The notes beneath the pieces are model-generated. The model saw only the letters and a list, made by a program, of their open reading frames with translations. It was not told where the DNA came from and did no database searches. A stretch of 64,000 nt of DNA. Origin: Epiperipatus broadwayi (lineage: Eukaryota > Onychophora > Udeonychophora > Euonychophora > Peripatidae). A program made the position numbers and the translations under genes. Below are positions 25,328 to 35,223 of the stretch, in pieces. The DNA lies in contig JAQFVV010006203.1 of the NCBI GenBank assembly GCA_028023455.1, forward strand, positions 12,192,348-12,256,347, read 5' to 3'. The stretch's first letter is position 1. Each line of letters starts with the position of its first letter.

Positions 25328-26622
25328 ACATTCAAATATCAGCCTTTCAAGCCAATTGTGCATGCGCTTTGCGAGTGTTAATAATAAATGAATACTTTCC
25401 TTTCCAATACAAGATATAGTATTTATGCAGGAATAAAATGAATCCACTTATTCCTACAACTCATATGCTTATATATGAGCAAATCTGAAGTACTGTCAAG
25501 AAAAGTGTGAGGATAGACCACTCAATTTAAATCACTATTTACGATGTCTGAATGAATGATGTCAGTGAAATTGTGTAGAATTTACTAAACGTCACTCTAA
25601 CTGAAACTTAATCATATGTAAACAAGCATTTATTTTTATATAACACTATGTCTACAATTGTATTACATTCAAATATCAGCCTTTCAAGCCAATTGTGCAT
25701 GCGCTGTGCAAGTGTTAATAATAAATGAATACTTTCCTTTCCAATACAAGATATAGTATTTATGCAGGAATAAAATGAATCCACTTATTCTTACAACTCA
25801 AATGCTTATATATGAGCAAATCTGAAGTACTGGCAAGGAAAGCGTGAGGATAGACCACTCACTTTAAATCACTATTTACGATGTCTGAATGAATGATGTC
25901 GGTGAAATTGTCTAGAATTTACTAAATGTCACTCTAACTGAAACTTAATCATATGTAAACAAGCATTTATTTTTATATAGCGCTATGTCTACAATTGTAT
26001 TACATTCAAATATCAGCTTTTCATTCATTCAGACATCGTAAATAGTGATTTAAAGTGAGTGGTCTATTCTCACACTTTCCTTGCCAGTACTTCAGATTTG
26101 CTCATATATAAGCATTTGAGTTGTAGAAATAAGTGGATTCATTTTATTCCTGCATAAATACTATATCTTGTATTGGAAAGAAAAGTATTCATTTATTATT
26201 AACACTCGCAAAGCACATGCACAATTGGCTTGAAAGGCTGATATTTGAATGTAATACAATTGTAGACATAGCACTATATAAAAATAAATGCTTGTTTACA
26301 TATGATTAAGTTTCAGTTAGAGTGATGTTTAGTAAATTCTAGACAATTTCACTGACGTCATTTATTCAGACATCGTAAATACTGATTTAAAGTGAGTGGT
26401 CTATCCTCACGCTTTTCTTGCCAGTATTTCAGATTTGCTCATATATAAGCATTTGAGTTGTAAGAATAAGTGGATTCATTTTATTCCTGCATAAATACTA
26501 TATCTTGTATTTGAAAGGAAAGTATTCATTTATTATTAACACTCGCAAAGTGCATGCACAATTGGCTTGAAAGGCTGATATTTGAATGTAATACAATTGT
26601 AGACATAGCGCTATATAAAAAT
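25328..26622. repeat. Palindromic cluster of four ~330-base satellite units
   Basis: Two head-to-tail plus-oriented units (about 25328-25665 and 25666-26003) are followed by two minus-oriented units (about 26020-26290, truncated at the join, and 26291-26622). Each unit contains TCAAGCCAATTGTGCATGCG, a TTTATGCAGGAATAAAATGA block and CGATGTCTGAATGAATGATG. The cluster is flanked on both sides by AAAAGTATAATT (25316-25327 and 26623-26634), consistent with a target duplication of a single insertion. No coding sequence. Confidence 0.8.
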
Positions 26623-27594
26623 AAAAGTATAATTGTAAGTTTATAAATAGTAAATATGTTATCCTTCTACATTAAAATACATATATACACTCACATATAT
26701 AACTCAAATGTTAAACTATAAAATTTTAATAACAAAAATCAAGTCAAATAAATAGTTGTTTTAATAAAATCAAATATTAAATAATTATTTTTCAATCATT
26801 CATATATATATTGTAACAAAATAGCGTTACATGGGATTTGAACCCAGGCATATGAGGTTATATTAAACATATATTCAACTGACGAAATGAATGACAGGAA
26901 CAAAACTTTTAAAAAAGCGGTCTTGCTTTAATAATAAACAAGAAACAGCCGTTTCTAAAGCATGATCACAGCTATATAAGAGTACCTGTCAAATTTATTG
27001 AAATAAAAAAGTAAAAGAGTTTTTTTTATTTTATTTTATTTTTTTTTTAAGAATAAATCTGTAATCATTAGTTGTAGGTTTTTTTTGCATTTTTTTAATT
27101 AAATAAAGAGAGAGGAATGATTGAACGCAAGTTTGACATTTTTATTAAATCATTTGAATCATTTTGAACAAAAGGGGAAAATGAATTAATTAATTTGCAA
27201 TATGTTCTGAAATTCCAAGCGATCTAAAATTATTTTAAATGGGGGTAATTAGTAAATGTAAAATTAGAGAAATTGAAACAATAGGCAGGATATGCGTTGG
27301 TACGCCTAGATAAAATAAGCCAAATTTAGAAACAGAGGTGAGAAAAGGTGTACACTGCTATTGTACAACTCAGACTTCTGTCTCCAGCAAAACAATACCT
27401 GAAAAAATGATCAAATTGAGTTAAATTCCAAAGTGGTATAAACGATCCCAGAAATCACTGAATTGAGTTAATACTCGATGGACTTATAAGGTGAAGGGAC
27501 TCACAGGTGCATGGGAGTGATTGGGTGAAAAAAATTCAAGGTGTGAGGGCGGGAAGGAAGAGATCAAAAAGGCCGGACAGCGCTTTTTGGATTA

Positions 27595-27855
27595 TTAAAA
27601 ATTAGAACCAGAGAAGAAATAAAATCTAACTTTCGTGTAGAAATCTAACGGAGATGCGTTGCTGAACATAAAATTCGCGGCTTGACCGCCGGACTTCCGC
27701 GTCCAGCTCAGCTGATTGCCAATAGGATGCTCGTAACACCGGAGAAACTTCACATAAGGACCACACATGCTTTGAGACCTTGCAAATTGCCAGAATGCTT
27801 CGTTAAAGAAGAAATCATCACTCAGGATTCCTCTTACAGTCTTTCTACGTTCCAC
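27595..27855 (-). other. Antisense open frame inside the LTR (86 aa, unknown)
   Basis: An 86-residue frame beginning MERRKTVRGILSDDFFFNEA. It is GC-richer than its surroundings and is also open in the 3' LTR (34308-34072, 78 aa). No family is recognised. It has aromatic-rich and cysteine residues but no signal peptide or membrane segment. It may be a chance frame over conserved U3 regulatory sequence or a captured fragment. Confidence 0.25.
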
Positions 27856-28503
27856 AGGTAGCTATCTTTAAATTGTCATATTCACTTATGCACCAAAGTA
27901 AAATAACTTTAATAACCAGAACTATTAAAACATTAAGCTAAAATGATAAAGTTACTCGTGACCATTAATGAACAATTCGAGAACCTAACCAAATAAGTTT
28001 GCCTACAGATTAACATTCTTTAAAATATGTGCGAAGTCACCTTGAAATCTATATTTAAATTATCTCGGCTTGCCGGTCATATACCTGCATGAATTGTTAT
28101 TAAACAGATTAAAATAAACATTTATTTAACTAGTATTTTTTGTTATTAATTGCTTGGAATTTCAACATAAATTGAGATAATAGGGAATGAGTGCTGGAGC
28201 AATCAAATTTGTTTGTATATGAATGAATGCATTTGATATTTTGGTGTTGGGATTTGATTATATTTATGTTTATGTTTATTATGCTCTCTTAGATTAATAT
28301 TAAGTTTGGATTAATTTATTCTGTGGGATATAGGGTGGGCCCTCATATGATAAGTCTGATTGATCATGATTGAAAGATCACATATACGATGTAATTTGAA
28401 AGGTGATATTGGCTGTGTTCGTTTCTTGCTTCCGACTGGAGTGATGCACGGGCATGTTTTATGATATAGTTGAGTGAGCTTATGCACCTACGTGGCAGAC
28501 TCT

Positions 28504-28567
28504 TATAAAAGTTCTCCTGGTGCCTACTACTTGGATTCAATCCGAATTTATGTATAAAATAAATAAA
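28504..28567 (+). promoter_or_regulatory. LTR core promoter and polyadenylation signal
   Basis: TATAAAA at 28504-28510, with AATAAA at 28558-28563 and 28562-28567. The close spacing gives a short R region. The same arrangement occurs in the 3' LTR near 34951-35020. Confidence 0.75.
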
Positions 28568-28769
28568 GCATACGTGTATATGTGTTTAAAATTATCTTCA
28601 CAGAACATTAGGTAATCCCCCAGACGCAAGAACACAGCAGGTTCATAGAAGTGAACCATCAACCAAAACACGAGAATGTCACTGTAGGTATACGGCAAAA
28701 GCATCCAGATATAAAGGATGTGACATTACTGGGCTTTCGGTAAGGAAGCCGGCGAAGGGCGGTTACATT

Positions 28770-28787
28770 TGGCACCCAACATGGGGC
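28770..28787 (+). other. Primer binding site (lysine-tRNA type)
   Basis: TGGCACCCAACATGGGGC begins two bases after the LTR. It differs at two positions from the well-known lysine-tRNA primer site, both G-to-A in former CpG context, as expected from decay of methylated CpG. Confidence 0.85.
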
Positions 28788-29443
28788 GAAACTATTGTTT
28801 CAAGTGGTTGGACCAACGTGGATACAGTTGACGTTTCTAATAACGAAAGCAAATTTAAAAGAGAGAGGGCGCTCGAAATAACAGAATAAATTATCTATTA
28901 AAGCGGGGGGAAATTTTCGAAATCACCATAAAATAAAATCATTAAACATTGCTTAAGGAAGTGGGAAAGGGATTTAGTTCTCTTATTAGCACTAAAATAA
29001 TCAAGTGTCCGAATAAACTTAATAGTTGTAGAAGGCTGTGGAATAGCGGGATTCCATGGAAGAAAGATCGTATATTAAAAGGAAGCAAATTAATGAATTA
29101 ATTTCTATGTTAAAATTAAATGCAAATGATTTAAGCACAAATAAAAAAATAAAATATACATCGTTAAAAGACGTATTTATATTCTTGCACAAAGGAAGTA
29201 CTGTAACTGGGATAGAAGTCAACATAGTGTATATATATAAAGACGCATATAACCATATAATAGATATAGCCGCACATATAATCGATAGCTGCTGAATAGA
29301 AATGGAGGGAGCAGAGGGACCTGGGATAATATGAGCGATAGAAACCAAATTGGAGGAATGACAGGAGCTGTGGGAATTTTGAAGGGCAAGGAGCATCTGA
29401 GGATAGGATAAGACAGTCAGTGGGACCTGCGGAGTAGTAGGTA
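28788..29443 (+). other. Gypsy leader and possible N-terminal gag segment
   Basis: Leader sequence after the primer site. An open frame at 29056-29295 (MEERSYIKRKQINEL, then a lysine- and isoleucine-rich chain) could be the N-terminal matrix-like part of gag, but nothing in it is diagnostic. Stops follow it. Confidence 0.4.
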
Positions 29444-29940
29444 ATGAGCCATGGATTATTAGAATTAATTACAAATTGGGCATCAAACAGAATGGAGGGA
29501 AAGTGGATTAAACTCGAACAGTTCGAAGGGAAGGGAGACGAAAGCCCATGTCGACATGTGGAAAGTCTGAATAGGTTGTTCTCATGCGGGCAGTTTAGTG
29601 AAGAATCAAAGATAGCAATTGCATGCAGCCCATCCAAGGGGAAGCAATGGAATGGTGGGAGGTGATGAAAGAGAAACCGGAAACATTCGAAGAATACCAA
29701 AGAGCCATAATGGGAAGATATTGGGGACTAGCCCAACAAGAAAGGGAAAAGTGGGCAATCGAACAAAGCAAAAGGGATGAGGATGAGACATACAGTACTT
29801 TCATACAGCAACAGATGGCAAGATTAAGAAAAATAAATGAATTCCAAGTACCGGAAGAGCGGAAAATTAGGATAGTAGGGCGCAACCTGCCCAGGGAGAT
29901 CAGATGAATTATTGAGGGGGAAACTGAAATAAAATGAGTA
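29444..29940 (+). pseudogene. Gypsy gag (capsid region), frameshifted
   Basis: The first piece (29444-29640) reads KLEQFEGKGDESPCRHVESL and SEESKIAIA. The second, in another frame from 29623, reads GEAMEWWEVM, ETFEEYQRAIMGRYWGLAQQ and a coiled segment rich in Glu and Arg. Together these match the retrotransposon gag capsid pattern, F-x-G, then GxAxxWW, then F...L...Y. A frameshift lies between about 29605 and 29640. In-frame TGA codons at 29905-29907 and 29935-29937 separate it from pol. No CCHC zinc knuckle is visible. Confidence 0.75.
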
Positions 29941-30798
29941 TTGGAGGTGTTGGATGTGGCCGAAAATGATGACTACTTTGTCAAAGAAGGGAATGATGAA
30001 ATTAGGATAGCTAATATAACACAAGATGAAAGAGGGGAAGGGCCTCGGGGAAAACAAAGAGTGCCCAAAGATCGAGGTATCAATCCAAGGGGTTCATGCA
30101 AGGGCGCTGCTGGATACAGAAAAAGTCAGGTGACTGTAATGACTCAGGAAACCTTCGACAGGATTGCCCAAGGGCCAACAGAAATGAAAATCCTACCGTT
30201 GAAAGGGACCCAGATCATACTGGCCAAAGGGAAAAGAGCAAAAATACAGACCAAACAGGTGTGGAAAAACATAGTTATCGCAGGGCAGGAATTCACCCAG
30301 ATTGTGCTAATACTTGAGGGGCTGATACACGACTTGGTGTTAGGGTCTGACTTCATGAGGATGGCAAAATGTAGCATCGATTATGGGACCAGACAAGCAA
30401 GAATTGGGAGAGTCACCGTGCCCTTTGGGGGAACCATGAATAGAGAGCCAGAAGGGCAGAAGAAACTGCAGTGCATCATGGTAAAGGGGGTGATCGAGAA
30501 AAGAGTTGATGAAATGACGGGACCAAGTAAAGGGCAAAGAGAGAAGATTCAAGGAATACTGGAGACCTACAAGAGTGTTTTCTCGGACAAGCCGGGAGTA
30601 ATCAATGGGTATGAACACCGAATCCGGTTGAACACCAGCAACCCATATCAAACAAGAACGTATCCAATACCTTTCCAATACCGGAAGGAGATCGAAACTC
30701 AGCTGGAGCAGATGATAGAGTGGGGGGTTATTTCAAAGTGTACTTCACCATACAACAACCCAATCTTAGCCGTAAAAAAAGGTGACAGATCGATCTGA
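29941..30798 (+). pseudogene. Gypsy pol, protease and start of reverse transcriptase
   Basis: Contains an aspartic protease, then the linker leading to reverse transcriptase. The N-terminal protease strand and active-site Asp-Thr (30113-30118) read in a different frame from the rest, between a shift near 30063-30066 and another near 30119-30125. After this comes GSDFMRMAKCSID, the second protease signature (ILGSDF-like), and then RT wording PYQTRTYPIPFQYRKEI and SPYNNPILAVKKGD. The frame ends at an in-frame TGA (30796-30798) where the motif requires a basic residue, consistent with CGA to TGA. Confidence 0.85.
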
Positions 30799-32172
30799 TT
30801 GTGCCTCGATGCGAGGCAACTGAACAAGGTGACAATTCCGGATACAAACGCTCCGCCCATCATGAGCGAACTGATGACTAGATTTCAGAACAAGAGAATT
30901 TTTTCCACTGTGGATTTGACAAATAGTTACTGGCAAATGAGCCTCCATCCGGATGATCGGAAATACACTGCATTCAAATATAACGTATGGGCGTACCAGT
31001 TCAACCGTGTGCCTTTCGGATTAAGGAATAGTGGGGCAGGCTTAGTGCAGTGTATGGACCAAACCCTATCAGATGAAGTCAAGGAATTTGTCACCATGTA
31101 TGTAGATGATATCATTATAGCATCTGGAGACATAGAGGAGCATTTTCAGCACTTAGAAATGTTGCTCCATGAATGCGAACAGAAGGGAATAAAAATAAAC
31201 CTAAAGAAAAGCCACTTTGTGGCCCAGGAAGTTAAGTTCTTGGGACACATCATAAGCCAGGATGGGATACAGCCTAACCCCGAGAAGATTCAGGCCATCC
31301 AAGAATTTCCAGTTCCGAAAAAGAGAAAAGATATTAAAACATTCCTCGGAATGTGCATGTTCTACAACAAATTTTATGAAAACTTCTCCCACAATATGGA
31401 ACCCCTACTACAATTATTAAGAAAGGAGCAAGTGTGGGTATGGGATGAGAAAAGAGAATGGAGCTTCCAGAGGGTGAAAGAAGGATTTTTAAAACAGACC
31501 GTGTTAGCGTACCCGGACTTCGACCAGACCTTTTGGGTACAGACCGACAGTAGCGACATCGGGTTAGGAGCAACTTTGTACCAAAAGGGACTGGAGAGTG
31601 AACAAAGGGTGTTAGCCTTCATCAGCCAACTACTCAAGGACCCCGAACGGAGATACACGGTCACAGAACGGGAAGCCCTCGCCATAGTATGGGCTTTCAA
31701 AAAATTCAGACAATACCTGGTCGGATCCAAAGTGAAAGTAATCACCGACCATCGGAGCCTCAAATTCCTTAATAAAAGTTTTTTGACAAACAATAGATTA
31801 GAGAGGTGGAGCCTAGCCCTGCAGGAGTTCCAGTACGAAGTGGAATATTGCAAAAGGAAGAATAACGTGGTTGCGGACACGCTGAGCCATTACCCTGTGG
31901 GACAACAGCCAAATGTTGAGGCTGAGGAATTTGCGTACATTGCCGCTACTACCCGGCGAAGCAAAGAGGGTGAGTTTAGTGCGAACAACATTCGGAGGGG
32001 CCAGGAAGGGGACGAAGAGTGTCAACAAATAATCCGATACATACATGAAAGGAAGCGAAATGTGGGGGCAAGTCAAAAAAAGGAAGAGACTGGGGGTCAG
32101 TTATGGAAGTACCGGGACCGATGCATCATGCTGGAAGGGAGAGTCCAAAGGAAAACCGGGAATGGGAAATAA
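30799..32172 (+). pseudogene. Gypsy pol, reverse transcriptase and RNase H
   Basis: Continues directly in frame after the TGA. Reverse transcriptase: CLDARQLNKVTIPD, FSTVDLTNSYWQ (catalytic Asp), FNRVPFGLRNS and TMYVDDIII (catalytic YVDD, about 31098). RNase H: VQTDSSDIGLGA (Asp), TEREALAIVWA (Glu), ITDHRSLKF (Asp) and NNVVADTLSH (Asp), so the catalytic set is complete. The frame ends at a TAA (32170-32172) before integrase, again in frame with what follows. Confidence 0.92.
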
Positions 32173-33201
32173 ACCCATATCGTAATACCGAAGGGAATGC
32201 GGGATCAACTGGTGGATAAGACACATCAGGAACGTGGCCATTACGGAACCAGCAAGACTGAGGGGTACCTTAGTAATTGGTTTTATTGGCCAGGGATGTC
32301 CCAAAACATTGCCAGAAGACTCCGGAAGTGTGAGGTCTATGCGAGGACAAAACCATTAAACCGATCAAATGAAGGATCGCAGATACCGATTATCGTCCAG
32401 GAGCCAAACCACACTTTGGCTATAGATTACTATGGCCTGTTGCCAATGTTTTGGGGGAAGAGATATTTACTGGTTACTTATGATTTGTGCTCCAAAATGG
32501 TCGCGGCGTACCCTATGGCCCGGGCAAATGCGAACCAGACCATCAAACTGTTGGAAACCAAACAGTTTCCCATCATCGGGAAGCCTAAGTGCATTTTATC
32601 AGATCATGGTACGCCCTTTGTATCAAAGACGTGGAGACAATGGATGAACCGAATTGGGGTCAAACATCATATGACGTCTATCCGGAATCCACAAAGCAAC
32701 CCATGCGAGCGGGTGATGTGTGAGTTGGGGTGGCTATTCCGTGTGTATACTGTGGGAGATCATCGGAAATGGGTTCAGGAAATTCCCCAGATCATTGATA
32801 TGATCAATACCTCAAAAAATGAGTCCACTGGGCTTGAACCAAGTCGACTTCATTACGGATGGCCGATACTGTATCCTTACAATGATAGACCTGCGATCCG
32901 GACAGGGAGAGTGGACCGAAAACATGATAACCAGGTAGCATTATGGAGATTAGAACATATGGGGGAAAAGCGAAGGCAGACCGATAGGCCAATCCAAAAC
33001 ACCTTCACTATGGAAGACAGAGTTATGGTAAGATCAAATCCAGTCAGTCGGCCAGACCAGAACATATTTAAGAAGTTCCTTGACCTCTACGATGGCCCCT
33101 ATGAGATCATCAGGGCATACGGGAATAATGCCTTTGTACTGGCATGAAGAAAAATGATTAAGGGGACTTTCAATGCAAGGGCACTGAAGAGAGCCGAATA
33201 A
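32173..33201 (+). pseudogene. Gypsy pol, integrase
   Basis: The N-terminal zinc region has HQERGHYG and KCEVYARTK. The second Cys of the usual C-x2-C is replaced by Tyr (TAT), so zinc binding is damaged. The catalytic D,D-35-E triad is visible: AIDYYG, ILSDHGTPF and NPCERVMCE. The C-terminal domain follows, with DRVMVRSN and FLDLYDGPYEI. An in-frame TGA lies at 33145-33147 and the frame then runs 17 more codons to TAA (33199-33201). No chromodomain is recognised. Confidence 0.9.
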
Positions 33202-33249
33202 CTTGGCTCCTTCTCAGAGCTAAAACCCGCAACCTCGGATTTTACTCTA

Positions 33250-33266
33250 CACCGGGCGGGGAGATA
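33250..33266 (+). other. Polypurine tract region
   Basis: A G-rich purine stretch, CGGGCGGGGAGATA, lies immediately before the 3' LTR and is the expected second-strand primer site. Confidence 0.65.
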
Positions 33267-35219
33267 TGTAACGGAATAGCATTACATGGGATTTGAACCC
33301 AGGCATATGAGGTTATATTAAACATATATTCAACTGACGAAATGAATGACAGGAACAAAACTTTTAAAAAAACGGTCTTGCTTTAATAATAAACGAGAAA
33401 CAGCCATTTCTAAAGCATGATCGCAGCTATATAAGAGTACCTGTCAAATTTATTGAAATAAAAAAGTAAAAGAGTTTTTTTTATTATTTTGTTTTTTTTT
33501 AAGAATAAATCTGTAATCATTAGTTGTAAGTTTTTTTTTGCATTTTTTTAATTAAATAAAGAAAGAGGAATGATTGAACGCAAGTTTGACATTTTTATTA
33601 AATCATTTGAATCATTTTGAACAAAAGGGGAAAATGAATTAATTAATTTGCAATATGTTCTGAAATTCCAAGCGATCTAAAATTATTTTAAATGGGGGTA
33701 ATTAGTAAATGTAAAATTAGAAAAATTGAAACAATAGGCAGGATATGCGTTGGTACGCCTAGATAAAATAAGCCGAATTTAGAAACAGAGGTGAGAAAAG
33801 GTGTACACTGCTATTGTACAACTCAGACTTCTGTCTCCAGTGAAACAATACCTGAAAAAATGGTCAAATTGAGTTAAATTCCAAAGTGGTGTAAACGATC
33901 CCAGAAATCACTGAATTGAGTTAATACTCGATGGACTTATAAGACGAAGGGATTCACAGGTGCATGGGAGTGATTGGGTGAAAAAAATTCAAGGTGTGAG
34001 GGCGGGAAGGAAGAGATCAAAAAGGCCGGACAGCGCTTTTTGGATTATTAAAAATTAGAACCAGGGAAGAATTAAAATCTAATTTTCGTGTAGAAATCTA
34101 ACGGAGATGCGTTGCTGAACATAAAATTTGCGGCTTGACTGCCGGACCTCCACGTCCAGCTCAGCTGATTGCCAATAGGATGCTCATAACACCGGAGAAA
34201 CTTCACATAAGGACCACACACGCTTTGAGACCTTGCAAATTGCCAGAATGCTTCGTTAAAGAAGAAATCATCACTCAGGATCCCTCTTACAGTCTTTCTA
34301 TGTTCCACAGGTAGCTATCTTTAAATTGTTGTATTCACTTATGTACCAAAGTAAAATAACTTTAATAACCAGAACTATTAAAACATTAAGCTAAAATGAT
34401 AAAGTTGCTCATGACCATTAATGAACGATTCGAGAACCTAACCAAATAAGTTTGCCTACAGATTAACATTCTTTAAAATATGTGTGAAGTCACCTTGAAA
34501 TCTATATTTAAATTATCTCGGCTTGCCGGTCATATACCTGCATGAATTGTTATTAAACAGATTAAAATAAACATTTATTTAACTAGTATTTTTTGTTATT
34601 AATTGCTTGGAATTTCAACATAAATTGAGATAATAGGGAATGAGTGCTGGAGCGATCAAATTTGTTTGTATATGAATGAATGCATTTGATATTTTGGTGT
34701 TGGGATTTGATTATTTTATGTTTATGTTTATTATGCTCTCTTAGATTAATATTAAGTTTGGATTAATTTATTCTGTGGGATATAGGGCGGGCCCTCATAT
34801 GATAAGTCTGATTGATCGTGATTGAAAGATCACATATACGATGTAATTTGAAAGGTGATGTTGGCTGTGTTCGTTTTTTGCTTCTGACTGGAGTGATGCA
34901 CGGGCATGTTTTGTGATATAGTTGAGTGAGCTTATGCACCTACATGGCGGACTCTTATAAAAGTTCTCCTGGCGCCTACTACTTGGATTCAATCCAAATT
35001 TACATATAAAATAAATAAAGTGTACGTGTATATGTGTTTAAAATTATTTTCACAGAACATTAGGTAATCCCCCAGATGCAAGAACACAGCAGGTTCATAG
35101 AAGTGAACCATCAACCAAAACACGAGAATGTCACCGTAGGAATACGGCAAAAGCGTCCAGATATAAAGGATGTGACATTACTGGGCTTTCGGTAAGGAAG
35201 CCGGCGAAGGGCGGTTACA
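33267..35219 (+). repeat. Gypsy 3' LTR
   Basis: 1953 bases, closely matching the 5' LTR end to end, starting TGTAACGG and ending GGTTACA. The terminal hairpin arm reads ATTACA at 33281-33286, one change from the 5' copy. TATA and AATAAA signals sit near 34954-34960 and 35008-35020. Most differences between the LTRs look like CpG transitions. Confidence 0.95.
34072..34308 (-). other. Antisense open frame in the 3' LTR (78 aa)
   Basis: Counterpart of the frame at 27595-27855, shortened by a stop near its C-terminus and differing at a handful of residues. Function unknown. Confidence 0.25.
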
Positions 35220-35223
35220 ATAT

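Larger units (their letters stand above)
26812..28767 (+). repeat. Gypsy 5' LTR
   Basis: Starts TGTAAC and ends GGTTACA. The first 20 bases form a hairpin, TGTAAC (26812-26817) with GTTACA (26826-26831). A TATA box lies at 28504-28510 and overlapping AATAAA signals at 28558-28567, so U3 is about 1.7 kb, R is short (about 28530-28590) and U5 runs to 28767. The LTR also contains an antisense open frame (27855-27595). Confidence 0.95.
26812..35219 (+). mobile_element. Complete Ty3/gypsy LTR retrotransposon (pol broken)
   Basis: An 8408-base element with two LTRs of about 1.95 kb, a lysine-tRNA-type primer site, gag, and pol in the order protease, reverse transcriptase, RNase H, integrase, which is the Ty3/gypsy order. 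It ends in a purine-rich tract before the 3' LTR. ATAT lies directly outside both ends (26808-26811 and 35220-35223), taken as the target duplication. No envelope-like ORF is present. The LTRs look nearly identical, so the insertion is fairly recent, yet gag and pol carry several stops and frameshifts. Confidence 0.95.

Noticed and set aside
25328-26622. CRISPR-like array
   Set aside because: The units are about 330 bases, partly inverted and without spacers, in a eukaryotic intron.
29595-29885. Several open frames antisense to gag and pol
   Set aside because: They are shadows of the coding strand and do not match known proteins.
33202-33266. Envelope gene in the gypsy element
   Set aside because: Only about 65 bases separate the end of pol from the 3' LTR, so there is no room for one.
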